A DNA stretch of 64,000 nt from assembly GCF_019904255.1 (NCBI RefSeq), contig NZ_CP063203.1, forward strand, positions 1 through 64,000, given 5' to 3'. Of this stretch, positions 43,973-53,791 are shown piece by piece (the stretch's first letter is position 1; each line of letters starts with the position of its first letter). The DNA is from Marixanthomonas sp. SCSIO 43207. Lineage in GTDB: Bacteria > Bacteroidota > Bacteroidia > Flavobacteriales > Flavobacteriaceae. Under the pieces are notes generated by a model. It was given only the letters and a program-made list of their open reading frames with translations. It was not told where the DNA came from and made no database searches. The position numbers and the translations under genes are program-made.

Positions 43973-45145
43973 TTATGTATAAAACTTCACAAACTCTTGT
44001 TGTTGCTTTTCTATAGTAAACTCCTTTCGCACTCGATCTTTGGCTTGTTGTCTATTTATAGTTTGTATGGTATCAGAAAGGTTTAATACATATTCAATTT
44101 GAGTCTTTAGAGCCAGTGGATTAAGCATAGGTACTACCCACCCTGATTGATTGTGTAACACATTTTCAGAAAGACCCTCTGCATTTGAGACGATACATAA
44201 TAAGCCCATGGCTTGCGCTTCTAAAACAGCATTGCAAAATCCTTCAGAAATACTATATTGTAAATATATATCTGCTTTTTTATATTCTTCTTTTATCGCT
44301 TCCGAATCTAAAATTCCTTTGAATATAACCTCATCTGTAAGGTCTAATTGTAATGCTGCGAAGGCAATTCGTTCTCGTTCTCGTTTAGACCCACCTCCTA
44401 TAATGGAATACGTAAAATTAGTTCCGTTTTGTTTTAATTCGGCTAATGCTTCAAGCATTTGTACATATCCTTTTTTCCAATGAAGGCGACCTACTGTTAA
44501 AAAGTGAATAGGTTGCTCTACCGATTTTGCAAGCGAATTATTGTTAAAAAAAGCTACATCGATAGCCGGAGTAATTTTTTGAAAGGATATTGACTTAGGT
44601 AATCCTAGCGCATGCGCTTTTACTAATAAATCATTAGATATGGTATGTACCTTATCAACAAACTTCCATAGTTTATGGTAGCAATTAGGATGTTTCAAAG
44701 GATAAATTGCTATATCAAACCCTCTAAAACTAACAGCCATTTTTGCACCAATTGCTTTAGCGACCAGCTCTCTATCAATGGCCATCGTAGCAAAACCAAA
44801 ATGCAACCAATCTACGTCCAGTTTTAAGAGCGTAGCATTCAAATACGTTTTTTCAATGACTCGTTTTAACGATGTTCCTTCATTGCGTTCTAGTTTAATA
44901 TAACGAATTACTCTTTGTAGATAGGGCAACAATGTGATGCCTACTAGTAAAAAACGAACCAACTGCATCCATACTGACTTGGCAACACGAGGATGTGTTT
45001 TGTGTTTACACCCGGTAAACTGTTGTGATGTAGCTGCTGTAATCAACAATACCGAATGCCCTTGAGCTTGTAACCCTTTTATTTTGGAAGTAAAAAAGGT
45101 CTCTGAATATCCCGGAGGTGAAGAAAGTAGTAACCCTATTTTCAT
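43973..45145 (-). CDS. Family 4-type glycosyltransferase
   Basis: 390 residues, GT-B fold. SPPGYSETFFTSKIKGLQAQG at the N-terminus (the SETF motif is common in colanic-acid-type GT4 enzymes), FLTVGRLHWKKGYVQMLEAL in the linker and EGFCNAVLEAQAMGLLCIVSN at the donor site. Its start overlaps the upstream GT4 gene by four bases (ATGA). The sugar is unknown. Confidence 0.88.
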   Translation of the reverse strand: MKIGLLLSSPPGYSETFFTSKIKGLQAQGHSVLLITAATSQQFTGCKHKTHPRVAKSVWMQLVRFLLVGITLLPYLQRVIRYIKLERNEGTSLKRVIEKTYLNATLLKLDVDWLHFGFATMAIDRELVAKAIGAKMAVSFRGFDIAIYPLKHPNCYHKLWKFVDKVHTISNDLLVKAHALGLPKSISFQKITPAIDVAFFNNNSLAKSVEQPIHFLTVGRLHWKKGYVQMLEALAELKQNGTNFTYSIIGGGSKRERERIAFAALQLDLTDEVIFKGILDSEAIKEEYKKADIYLQYSISEGFCNAVLEAQAMGLLCIVSNAEGLSENVLHNQSGWVVPMLNPLALKTQIEYVLNLSDTIQTINRQQAKDRVRKEFTIEKQQQEFVKFYT

Positions 45146-46242
45146 TTTTTTACAATAGTATTATAGAGTGCCTCATGTTTTTTAATTTCTTTCTCAATTG
45201 GGTAATTTACTTTTACATGTTTACAAAAAGACATCCCTATTTTTTTTAGTTCATCTTTCGATTGATTCATATAATGATCTAGTTTTATAACTAAATTATC
45301 AACCTTAGAAGGATCAAATAAAAAGTTAGGGAAATTTGCCAATTGATCTTTTATCCCCGGTATATTGGAACCTATTACAACTTTTCCATTTGCCATTGCT
45401 TCCAAAAGTGCAACTGGCGAACCTTCTCTACGCCCTTCATTTTTAGTAGGTAACACAAAGATTTCTGAACGGTTTAAATAAGGTCTCACGTCAAGAACTT
45501 TTCCTGTAAAGGTTATTTTCTTATTCATTCCTATATTCCCCACAATATTTATTAATTCCTCTCCATAAGAACTAGCCGTATCACCTACCAATAATAAATT
45601 CCAATTTTTATGTTTATTACTTACTTTACAAAAAGCGTGAATAAGTGTTTCAATACCTTTAACTGGCACAAAATTAGCCACACAAATTACAAATCTGTTA
45701 TCTAGTTGTGGATAATCATTTTTAGATTCAAAGTGAGCGATATCGATTCCTCTTGGTATTAAAACAGTTTTTTTACTACCCCTGTAAAAGGTAGATGACA
45801 TATCTGTATTTTGCACTGCAATTTTATTGGCTAAAAATGATCTTAACTTCCAAGCATTACTTGAATTTCCACCCCAGTTCATATTTTTTTTAGTGAAGAC
45901 CCAAGGTATTCCTGCTACCTTAGCAGCTAGGGCTTCTGTATAATTTGCACTGTAATGATAACTGTGAATAATATCAGGATTTATTTTTTTTAAATATCTA
46001 GAGACTTGCCAACTTTCCCTGAACATTTGTAGGAAAGGCCTTGAAGTTGGTATATAATTATGTACGTGAATTGGTATTTTGGAGTTTTTCACTACCTTAA
46101 AAAATGCGCCTCTGTTATGTAGACACATTATATGGGGTTCAAAAATTGTTGTATCCAATCCTTTAGCTATATTCAAGAGAGCTTTGCCACTTCCAGCAGT
46201 ATCAAAATTAGGTATGGTAAAGAGAATTTTTATTTTTTTCAT
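45142..46242 (-). CDS. Family 4-type glycosyltransferase
   Basis: 366 residues, GT-B fold. KILFTIPNFDTAGSGKALLNIAKGLD at the N-terminus, FVICVANFVPVKGIETLIHAF in the linker, and SPVALLEAMANGKVVIGSNIPG at the donor site. It overlaps both neighbours by four bases. Its first 65 residues are strongly similar to the start of the chimeric remnant at 48091-48644, so the two descend from a duplicated gene. The gene looks AT-richer than the flanking blocks. Confidence 0.87.
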   Translation of the reverse strand: MKKIKILFTIPNFDTAGSGKALLNIAKGLDTTIFEPHIMCLHNRGAFFKVVKNSKIPIHVHNYIPTSRPFLQMFRESWQVSRYLKKINPDIIHSYHYSANYTEALAAKVAGIPWVFTKKNMNWGGNSSNAWKLRSFLANKIAVQNTDMSSTFYRGSKKTVLIPRGIDIAHFESKNDYPQLDNRFVICVANFVPVKGIETLIHAFCKVSNKHKNWNLLLVGDTASSYGEELINIVGNIGMNKKITFTGKVLDVRPYLNRSEIFVLPTKNEGRREGSPVALLEAMANGKVVIGSNIPGIKDQLANFPNFLFDPSKVDNLVIKLDHYMNQSKDELKKIGMSFCKHVKVNYPIEKEIKKHEALYNTIVKK

Positions 46243-48074
46243 TTAAATTTTGTTAGAGCATACAGTGTGAATATGGGCCATTTTAAATCCTCTTTTCTCT
46301 TAATATGGTATTGTAACATGTTCTCAATATGTATTTTTTCAAATCCATAAGAAGTTAAATCTGAATCTAAAATTTTTTGGGTTACTATATTTTTCAAATC
46401 TTTACGCAACCATCCTGATAAAGGAATAGAAAATCCTTTTTTTATCTTTTCTTCGGGTATTGTTGGAATTCGACTAGACAACAGCTCTTTTAATACTTGT
46501 TTTTGTCTTCCCCCACCATAACTCAATAGTGGATCTATTTGACATGCTGCTTCAATCATTTTTTTATCCAAAAACGGAACCCGTACTTCTAAGCTGTTTT
46601 CCATGCTTGCAAGGTCAACTTTTCTAAGCGTTTTTTGCATCATCCCGTAAAATTCGGCCTTTCGCATATTAATTAATAATTGACGAATATCCTTAGTGTT
46701 TTGATAGTTATACACTTTATATTCTTGTGGCAACTCAATATCTTTTAAATTTGGCGCAACTTCATATAACCATTTTTTTTTAAAACGTGAATGCAACCCT
46801 TGATGCGCAATTCCTTGATTTGGTGCCATCAATACTCGATTTACTCTTTTATTACCAGAAATAAATCTATCAAAACCATATATAGCCTTTCTCAAAATAT
46901 TAGGATACTGTTGGAACTGTATGTTTTTACCGACACTCCAAAACCGTTCATAACCAAAAAATAATTCATCTCCGCCATCACCACTTAAAGCAACTTTTAA
47001 TTTACTAGCTGTCAACTTAGAAACTAAATATGTTGGTAAGACACTAAAATCTGCTAAGGGTTCATGTAATGAGTCCATGGCTTTATCCCAATATTTTAAA
47101 ACTTCGGTTGCTGATAGGTGCCATATTGTTTGTTGTAAATCTAAAGTTTGAGCAAATTGTTTGGCTCGGTATGACTCATCGTGAACCTTACTGTCTGAAC
47201 CTATAGTGAAAACCTTAGGCTTAGTTTTAGCATCTTTTATATAAGAGGCTATCAAGCTTGAATCTACACCTCCAGATAAAAAAGCTCCTAAAGGGACATC
47301 CGAGAGCAACTGCCGATGTACCGAATTTGAAAGTGCTTCTTCTATATATTCGATTGCTTCTTTTTTATTTGGAATAGTATAGTGAACGGTTGTAGTTAAC
47401 TCCCAATATCTAATTTTTTTTAAAGATCTGTCCTTTTTGAACACTACAATCTCTCCTGGACGTACTTGAAAAGTATCTTTATAAAGCCCAAATGGAGCAG
47501 GCATATAATGTTGCTCTAAATAAAGCTTAAGAATTTGGCTATCAATAGACTTTGATTTATACGATGGATGGGAAATAACTTGGTCATACTGGCTCGCTAC
47601 TAGCAATGTTTTACCGTCCCAACCATAAAACAGAGGCTTAATTCCAGCGAAATCCCGTATTAAGTAAAACTCCTCTTCAAGCGTATCATACACAGCCATT
47701 GAAAACATACCGTTTAGTTGGTCTATAGTTTTATGAACTCCCCACTCTACAAAACAAGCCGTAATGGTTTCGGAGTCACTTTCTCCTTTAAACTCTTTGA
47801 AGTTCAATCTATTTCTTAAATCCAGATGATTGTATATTTCACCGTTAAAAACCAGAATATATCTTTTATCGTGACTTACGATCGGTTGATCGCCAGCCTC
47901 TGAAAGTTCTAATATTGAAAGCCGGTTAAAACCAAACTGTAAATTAGGTTGTTTAGAGATGTATCTTTGTGAATCAGGTCCTCTTAATCGTGACATGGAA
48001 AGCAAACTCATAAAGTCATTTTTTGGTAATCCTGACTTGCCAGTGAAGGTATATTCTACTAAAAAACCACACAT
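46239..48074 (-). CDS. asnB: Asparagine synthase (glutamine-hydrolysing)
   Basis: 611 residues with both domains: an N-terminal class II glutaminase whose nucleophile is Cys2 (MCGFLVEY), with GFNRLSILELSEAGDQP and FNGEIYNH, and a C-terminal synthetase with the PP-loop PLGAFLSGGVDSSLIA. Family length is normal. In polysaccharide loci such enzymes are thought to amidate uronic acids or precursors rather than make asparagine, so the role here is probably glycan modification. It overlaps the downstream GT4 gene by four bases. Confidence 0.92.
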   Translation of the reverse strand: MCGFLVEYTFTGKSGLPKNDFMSLLSMSRLRGPDSQRYISKQPNLQFGFNRLSILELSEAGDQPIVSHDKRYILVFNGEIYNHLDLRNRLNFKEFKGESDSETITACFVEWGVHKTIDQLNGMFSMAVYDTLEEEFYLIRDFAGIKPLFYGWDGKTLLVASQYDQVISHPSYKSKSIDSQILKLYLEQHYMPAPFGLYKDTFQVRPGEIVVFKKDRSLKKIRYWELTTTVHYTIPNKKEAIEYIEEALSNSVHRQLLSDVPLGAFLSGGVDSSLIASYIKDAKTKPKVFTIGSDSKVHDESYRAKQFAQTLDLQQTIWHLSATEVLKYWDKAMDSLHEPLADFSVLPTYLVSKLTASKLKVALSGDGGDELFFGYERFWSVGKNIQFQQYPNILRKAIYGFDRFISGNKRVNRVLMAPNQGIAHQGLHSRFKKKWLYEVAPNLKDIELPQEYKVYNYQNTKDIRQLLINMRKAEFYGMMQKTLRKVDLASMENSLEVRVPFLDKKMIEAACQIDPLLSYGGGRQKQVLKELLSSRIPTIPEEKIKKGFSIPLSGWLRKDLKNIVTQKILDSDLTSYGFEKIHIENMLQYHIKRKEDLKWPIFTLYALTKFK

Positions 48075-48090
48075 GTACTTTCTAGTTTGA

Positions 48091-48644
48091 TTAAAATTCT
48101 TTTTTTAAATTTCTTGCTTTACCTATATGGGGTTCAAGCTTATCAAAATTAATATGTTTTTCCAACTTAAATTTTTTAATTATTCTTTTAAATCCAAAAC
48201 TTGAATTTAAATCTTCCAAATTAACATCAATATAATTTATGTCTGAAATGTTTTTTTATATTTTTCTCCTAAAGCATAGGTTTCTTCATAATACCAATCT
48301 AAACGCATTTTAGATTTACGTTCAAAAAAAAATGGATAGCTTTTAAGTTTATTTTGATACTCTCCTTTTAATAGCCAATATAACTTTAAAAAACACCTAT
48401 AAAAGGTATATAAATAATAGGAAATAGTGAATTGTAGAATATGGATAGGAACGCCTAAAGACTCTACTTCTTTAAATAAGGCTCCTTTGGTATGAGCGCA
48501 CGCTATTGCCACTTCAAATTTGGATGGATCCAACCCTTTTAGCAAATCATATACTATCTTTCCACTTCCGGCTGTATTAAAGTTTGGAATGGTATAGAGA
48601 ATCCTTATTTTTTTATATTGACGCATATTCTTACTTACATCCAT
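48091..48644 (-). pseudogene. Frameshifted chimeric remnant with a GT4-type N-terminus
   Basis: The open frame ends at 48237 after 135 residues. Its first 70 or so (RILYTIPNFNTAGSGKIVYDLLKGLD) match the N-terminus of the GT4 protein at 45142-46242, but no donor domain follows. From about residue 85 it reads as a different protein (RLDWYYEETYALGEKYKK). Adding one base in the run of seven A residues on the coding strand (48251-48257) opens 48 more residues (NYIDVNLEDLNSSFGFKRI...) to a stop at 48091, about 184 residues in all. So it is a fusion of two gene ends plus a single-base frameshift, real or a sequencing error. Confidence 0.7.
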
Positions 48645-49504
48645 TTAGTTGCAAAGGTAATACCTAACTTTTCGTATAAATTTTTATTTTCGTCATGATA
48701 CTGTTGCTGTAACAAAATTCTCGATTTTTTTGGAATCGATTTTTTTGAAAAAAATAGGTTTTTCACTTTAGTTTTTATCGTTTTAGGAAAAAACGTACTC
48801 ACATACAATTTTGGCTTTGCATAGGAAGGTGCTTTATTTATTATTTGTTCTTTTGCAGATACCTGTATAGAAATTCCTAAAAATTCTTTCATTTTTGTTG
48901 CCAATACGTGCGGTGTTTTTATTTCATCATAGTCAAGAATTAATAGTTGATTCTTTTCAAATATCTCTAAAAATCGAGAAATCTGTGTAAAATAATAACC
49001 TGATTCTACTATGGTCTCTGCATCTGCATAAGCCATTCTGCCGTCATAAGATTCTTTTTTTACAAAATCAATATAACTGTGAGGGGTCATCTCCATAAAA
49101 AAATTATGTTGAGCAATCTCTGTTACTTGTCGTCGTATTGTTTTATGGAAAGAAGTCTTAATGATTTTCCTTGCATACCACATCCACCAATGAGAATAAG
49201 CTCTATCTACCGGATTTCTCAAAATAAAAATAAATTTACTATCCTTGTTATAGTCATAAATTGTTTGTGGCATCCAAGAGAAAAACATTGTTCGATGTCT
49301 TCCGTCCAGCAAATATTTTTCATTGGTATGGTCTGAAAAATACTTTTTATAATACATACTTTCATTCCGTTCTTCAGCCGGAAGTTCAAAAAAATACGGT
49401 TCTTTAGGATTGGAAGGGCATATATCAGGCTGTTTCCCTAAAAAACTATGTACATAGGAAGTTCCACTTTTACACGCTCCAGCAATAAATAAATTAGTTT
49501 TCAT
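48635..49504 (-). CDS. Sulfotransferase family protein
   Basis: 289 residues. The 5'-phosphosulfate loop is GACKSGTSYVHSFLG (residues 9-23) and the 3'-phosphate motif FILRNPVDRAYSHWW follows near residue 100, both diagnostic of PAPS-dependent sulfotransferases. KEPYFF near residue 40 is typical of heparan/carbohydrate sulfotransferases. It should add sulfate to the polysaccharide. Its 3' end overlaps the start of the chimeric remnant by ten bases. Confidence 0.9.
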   Translation of the reverse strand: MKTNLFIAGACKSGTSYVHSFLGKQPDICPSNPKEPYFFELPAEERNESMYYKKYFSDHTNEKYLLDGRHRTMFFSWMPQTIYDYNKDSKFIFILRNPVDRAYSHWWMWYARKIIKTSFHKTIRRQVTEIAQHNFFMEMTPHSYIDFVKKESYDGRMAYADAETIVESGYYFTQISRFLEIFEKNQLLILDYDEIKTPHVLATKMKEFLGISIQVSAKEQIINKAPSYAKPKLYVSTFFPKTIKTKVKNLFFSKKSIPKKSRILLQQQYHDENKNLYEKLGITFATKWM

Positions 49505-49507
49505 TTC

Positions 49508-50407
49508 TTAAAACTTTCTCTTGAAACGATTTATCAAATTAACTCTTAATCTTGCGTCAAACGGATTCCTAAGTATGTATAGCATTGATTGGAATACAAA
49601 ACGAAATCCGAATGTATGGTTTAATTCCATAATTTTTTGAGTACCTAGAGCGTATGTATACTCTCTTTTTGATATTATATTAGGATATTCATAGGCAAAA
49701 CTACGTAACAATTCCCGGGAGGCTTTAAATTGTTTTTCTTTATATGTAGTAACTGATTTACGGTCTGTCCTCCTATCTAAGCGCACTAAAACTTCAGGAA
49801 TTCCATATATTTTAGAGATTAACGAGAAGCGCAATATATAGGCCCAATCTACACTGATGCTTGGGTAATGTTGTGTAAAATATAAACCTTTGTCGATATG
49901 AATGGATTTCCGGAACATCATACAACTGTTTACTACTTTAATTTGATTTCTGTAATTTAAAAGAAACATATCTCTTCCGGTAGGATATGGCTTCCCCCCT
50001 ACTAAAATTCCTGGAAATGTTCCGGTTATTGAGTTTCCATTCCAAAATTCAGCAATTCCGGAAACCAACCCAACATCGTTCCTGCTATTTAAAATCGCTA
50101 CTTGTTTTTCTAATCGATACGGATAGTAATAATCATCTTGTTCCGCTACAGCGATATACTCCCCATTGCTATTTGCTATCAACCTATTCATAGTAGGTCC
50201 TAAGCCAAGATTATTATTATTTTCCAAAACAGTTACTTTCTGAAAATAAGCGGCATAAGCATTTAAAATTTCCTTAGAACGATCAGTAGTTCCGTCAATA
50301 CACGCTACCAACTCAAAGCTTTGAAAGGTTTGTTCAACAAGGCTTTTTAAGGTTTGCTCTAGGGTTTCTTCACCATTATATATCGGGAGTACTACAGAAA
50401 CTTTCAT
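49508..50407 (-). CDS. Family 2 glycosyltransferase
   Basis: 299 residues, soluble GT-A protein. VSVVLPIYNGEETLEQTLKSLVEQ, ACIDGTTDRSKEIL, NNNLGLGPTMNRLI and the metal-binding EQDDYY stretch are clear. Its start overlaps the end of the asparagine-synthase-like gene by four bases. Probably adds one sugar of the repeat unit. Confidence 0.9.
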   Translation of the reverse strand: MKVSVVLPIYNGEETLEQTLKSLVEQTFQSFELVACIDGTTDRSKEILNAYAAYFQKVTVLENNNNLGLGPTMNRLIANSNGEYIAVAEQDDYYYPYRLEKQVAILNSRNDVGLVSGIAEFWNGNSITGTFPGILVGGKPYPTGRDMFLLNYRNQIKVVNSCMMFRKSIHIDKGLYFTQHYPSISVDWAYILRFSLISKIYGIPEVLVRLDRRTDRKSVTTYKEKQFKASRELLRSFAYEYPNIISKREYTYALGTQKIMELNHTFGFRFVFQSMLYILRNPFDARLRVNLINRFKRKF

Positions 50408-51801
50408 AACTCCCTTTTTTTATATTCATTATCATACCAAACGCTTAAGGTTAATAACATGCTTACTGCGTGTGAGTAAGTAACTGCGTCGGTGTTTTTA
50501 AACGCATTGTAAAACTTGGCGACGAGAGGTTTTGAAACCAAAGTATTAAACATTGCATTAAACAAGTAGCTTTGTAACTGTTCATCATTGTCCATTCCCA
50601 AAAATTGAAGTTCCCAGTTGCGTTGTATGTACGGTTTTCCTACTAATGCTTTTAATTCTCTAACTAGTTTATTTTGTATTCGATACGGAAGGTTGGCCGG
50701 GGCTTTGTTTTTATGGTAATTATATAAATGATAGGGTCGTTGATCTTGCCACATTATTTTGGCTACTTTCGGGTTTCGGTTTTGTATGTAAGCTATTTGC
50801 AATTTTCTATCGGCTAAAAATGTTTCAGGAAGCGTACAAATAAACTCACACATTCGGTTATCATAATAAGGCAGTGTTATAGGGTGAGCTGCTTCAAAAA
50901 TGGATAAGTTAATGGAGGTCCAACGTGGTGCCCAATACAGTGATTTAAAAGCCCGTATTTTGGCACTGGTGTTTTCAATCTCAATCTTGTCAAGTAATTT
51001 TTGAATTCTGTTTTTTAGATAGCTTTCAAAAGTACCTTCCAAGTTCCATTGCTTCCACAGTGCTGTAGCAAGTTCCATCCCCCCTTTTTTTACTATTTTT
51101 TTGAGAACTATAGTGACTTCGGGTTGGTCTTCATCAACCGCAGCAACGCCTCTATCAAATAACACATCACCCCAATGCCCTAATGAAAAAACGCCCTCCA
51201 TCTCTTTTAATTGAGGCAGAACAGCCATTTGTCTAGCGTGTGTAAACTCTGAATAACATTTGTTAATAGTAGCTACCTCTTCCAGTACATCCCACAAATA
51301 CCCCGATGGAATGGTGTATTGCTCAAAAGGAAAACCACACTGTTTGGCAATTTGTTTGCTGATGCTGTGTTCTTTATATCCATTTTTGAAAGCATATGAA
51401 TAGGATTGAACTTCAGCTTTAGTATGGTGTAAGGCAACTGCTTGGCTTCGGCTGTCTAAACCGCCTGATAATGGAAGTATGACCTTACGATTATTGGTTT
51501 GTTCGGTAATAATTTGTTCAAACAAATCGGTAAATTCATCTAAGGCTGTTTGAAAAGAGATATTTCTAGGAGTATAATGCCATTTAAAATAAGGGGTATT
51601 TTCTACCAAATAGTCATCTGCATTGCATGTATGTTTTGAAGCGGGAGTTAGCACCTTTTTGTTTTTCCAATAGGTATCGGTATCTAAAAAGAATCCCGTA
51701 GCTGCAAAAATACAAATAGCTTTTTTATCTAATTCGTTTGGAGCAACTACATTTGCGAATTGCTGACGGATAGGAAGTATAGGGGTGTTAACAGTATGCA
51801 T
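50404..51801 (-). CDS. Asparagine-synthetase-like protein without glutaminase nucleophile
   Basis: 465 residues. The synthetase domain has the pyrophosphate loop VILPLSGGLDSRSQAVAL and a matching C-terminal helical part. The N-terminal 115 residues are too short and different for a class II glutaminase, and no Cys follows the start Met. It may therefore use free ammonia or another amine, or act as an adenylating ligase. It is the second such protein in the cluster and probably modifies a sugar acid. Confidence 0.8.
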   Translation of the reverse strand: MHTVNTPILPIRQQFANVVAPNELDKKAICIFAATGFFLDTDTYWKNKKVLTPASKHTCNADDYLVENTPYFKWHYTPRNISFQTALDEFTDLFEQIITEQTNNRKVILPLSGGLDSRSQAVALHHTKAEVQSYSYAFKNGYKEHSISKQIAKQCGFPFEQYTIPSGYLWDVLEEVATINKCYSEFTHARQMAVLPQLKEMEGVFSLGHWGDVLFDRGVAAVDEDQPEVTIVLKKIVKKGGMELATALWKQWNLEGTFESYLKNRIQKLLDKIEIENTSAKIRAFKSLYWAPRWTSINLSIFEAAHPITLPYYDNRMCEFICTLPETFLADRKLQIAYIQNRNPKVAKIMWQDQRPYHLYNYHKNKAPANLPYRIQNKLVRELKALVGKPYIQRNWELQFLGMDNDEQLQSYLFNAMFNTLVSKPLVAKFYNAFKNTDAVTYSHAVSMLLTLSVWYDNEYKKREL

Positions 51802-51852
51802 AGCGATTTCGAAGATAGGAAAATTTGATCATTTGACCGTCATTTGTAACAC

Positions 51853-52586
51853 ATGTCATACTGAACGCAGCAAAGGAAGCGAAAAATCCCTCAATCAAAA
51901 GTAGATTTCTCAGTCGTGCCTCTTTCAAAATGACAGGGGTTTGTCATTCTGAATGCAGTGCAATGGTGTTCCTGTATCATTCTCAATGCAGCGTAGCGGA
52001 ATGAAGAATCTTTCTGGGGATGCAAAATAGATTCCTCAGTCGTACCTCCTTCGGAATGACATAGGGTTCTTTCTTCGGAATGACAAGGGTTTGTTATTCT
52101 GAATGCAGTGCAATGGTGTTCCTGTGTCATTCTGAATGCAGCGTAGCGGAATGAAGAATCTTTCTGGGGATGTAAAATAGATTCCTCAGTCGTACCTCCT
52201 TCGGAATGACATAGGGTTCTTTCTTCGGAATGACAGGGGTTTGTCATTCTGAATGCAGTGCAATGGTGTTCCTGTATCATTCTCAATGCAGCGTAGCGGA
52301 ATGAAGAATCTTTCTGGGGATGTAAAATAGATTCCTCGTCGTACCTCCTTCGGAATGACATAGGGTCCTTTCTTCGGAATGACAGTTGTTTTGTCATTCT
52401 GAATACAGTGCAAAGAAGGTCCTGTGTCATTCTGAATGCAGTGCAATGGTGTTCCTGTGTCATTCTCAATGCAGTGTAGCGGAATGAAGAATCTTTCTGG
52501 GGATGTAAAATAGATTCCTCGGTCGTACCTCCTTCGGAATGACAGGGGTTTGTTATTCTGAACGCAGCGTAGCGGAATGAAGAGTC
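51853..52586. repeat. 150-bp tandem repeat array (about four units)
   Basis: The 785-base gap 51802-52586 has no gene. Units begin with TTGT(C/T)ATTCTGAAT at 51941, 52091, 52241 and 52391, an exact 150-base period, and contain GGAATGAAGAATCTTTCTGG, AGATTCCTC(A)GTCGTACCTCC and CTTCGGAATGACA. The last unit is extended and diverged, and a half-copy lies on each edge. Because 150 is a multiple of three, long open frames appear by chance; they do not encode proteins. Confidence 0.9.
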
Positions 52587-53786
52587 TCACTCTTCTCTGT
52601 CCATTGATTCCGTTGGTTTTTCGAGTATAGCTTTATATAAGCTAATCATTCCATCAATCATCTGTGCTTCATTGTGTTGTTTTTCTACTTTTTTACGAGC
52701 AGCTATTCTAATTGTTTCAATTTCATTTTCGGGCAGGTTGCTAACGTTTATAATTTCTTCAGCCATCGCTCTAGGGTTTCGTATAGGAATCATCCAGCCA
52801 TTAACACCGTGTTCTATCACTTCTGACACCCCGCCACAATTAGTGCTAATAACCGGTAACCCAACAGCCATAGCCTCTACTATCACATTGGGCAGCCCTT
52901 CTTCTACACTTGACACGATAAGAATAGAAGCCTGTTTCATATGAGTATATACGTCAGTTTGTGACATTCTATTTTGTAAGATTATCAGATCTTGTAACTT
53001 TAATTCGTGAATCATATAGTTTAATTCTTCATCTCCTTTTCCTCCAATAATAGTATACTGAAAATCGACCCCTTGTTCTTTTAACAATTTACACGCCTGT
53101 AAGGCATAATCATATCCTTTCACCCAATGAGGTCTTCCTACAGAGAGTAATTGTAAATATGGTTGTTTTATATAACTACTATCAAAATAGATTTTTTGCA
53201 TAGGTAGACCGGTATAAATCACTTGATCTAATTTATTAGGAGCTGTCCAGATGTGATTTGATTGTGTAGAGATAGCTTGTGATACAGAATGAAACCCTTT
53301 TACCTTTGGAAACCACTTTTTTAAATATGATGCATTGCTTTTATCTATACTTGGGCGAACTAAGTTATGAAATCCTCTTTGACTTAATAATACAGGTGGT
53401 GTTTGTTTCAAAAGTATGTTTTCAACCCAAGGAAGTAACGCTGGCCATTGTAGGTGAATAACATCTGGGTTAATGCGCTGAATTTCTATGTTTAGATTTT
53501 GTTGCTGCAGATCTCGTTTTTTACCTGTCATCAAATCTTTAAGTGTTGAAAAAAATAGGTTCCATTTTTTAGTTAAGACTATTTTTTTTACAGTGGTCTT
53601 AATAAGTCGCATATTATTTTGATTGCTTCCTAATGCAACATATTCTACATCAGCGATGGGTTTGTTTAGCCGCTCATTAAACCCCAAAACATATACTTGA
53701 TGATCTTGTACCAATCCTTTTGCCAATCGGTTTATAAAAGGGGTGGTTTTAAAGGAGCCGTCGAAAACAATTATTTTCATAGACAA
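52587..53786 (-). CDS. Family 4-type glycosyltransferase
   Basis: 399 residues, GT-B fold. KIIVFDGSFKTTPFINRLAKGL at the N-terminus, LQLLSVGRPHWVKGYDYALQAC in the linker, and EEGLPNVIVEAMAVGLPVIST at the donor site. The N-terminal methionines at positions 1 and 3 are both possible starts. Its 3' end touches the tandem repeat array, so its last codons may derive from repeat DNA. It is the last gene of the 52587-60758 block. Confidence 0.88.
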   Translation of the reverse strand: MSMKIIVFDGSFKTTPFINRLAKGLVQDHQVYVLGFNERLNKPIADVEYVALGSNQNNMRLIKTTVKKIVLTKKWNLFFSTLKDLMTGKKRDLQQQNLNIEIQRINPDVIHLQWPALLPWVENILLKQTPPVLLSQRGFHNLVRPSIDKSNASYLKKWFPKVKGFHSVSQAISTQSNHIWTAPNKLDQVIYTGLPMQKIYFDSSYIKQPYLQLLSVGRPHWVKGYDYALQACKLLKEQGVDFQYTIIGGKGDEELNYMIHELKLQDLIILQNRMSQTDVYTHMKQASILIVSSVEEGLPNVIVEAMAVGLPVISTNCGGVSEVIEHGVNGWMIPIRNPRAMAEEIINVSNLPENEIETIRIAARKKVEKQHNEAQMIDGMISLYKAILEKPTESMDREE

Positions 53787-53791
53787 TATTT

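Noticed and set aside
51891-52590. Two overlapping open frames of 192 and 134 codons
   Set aside because: Both are translations of the 150-bp repeat. A period divisible by three keeps frames open without selection.
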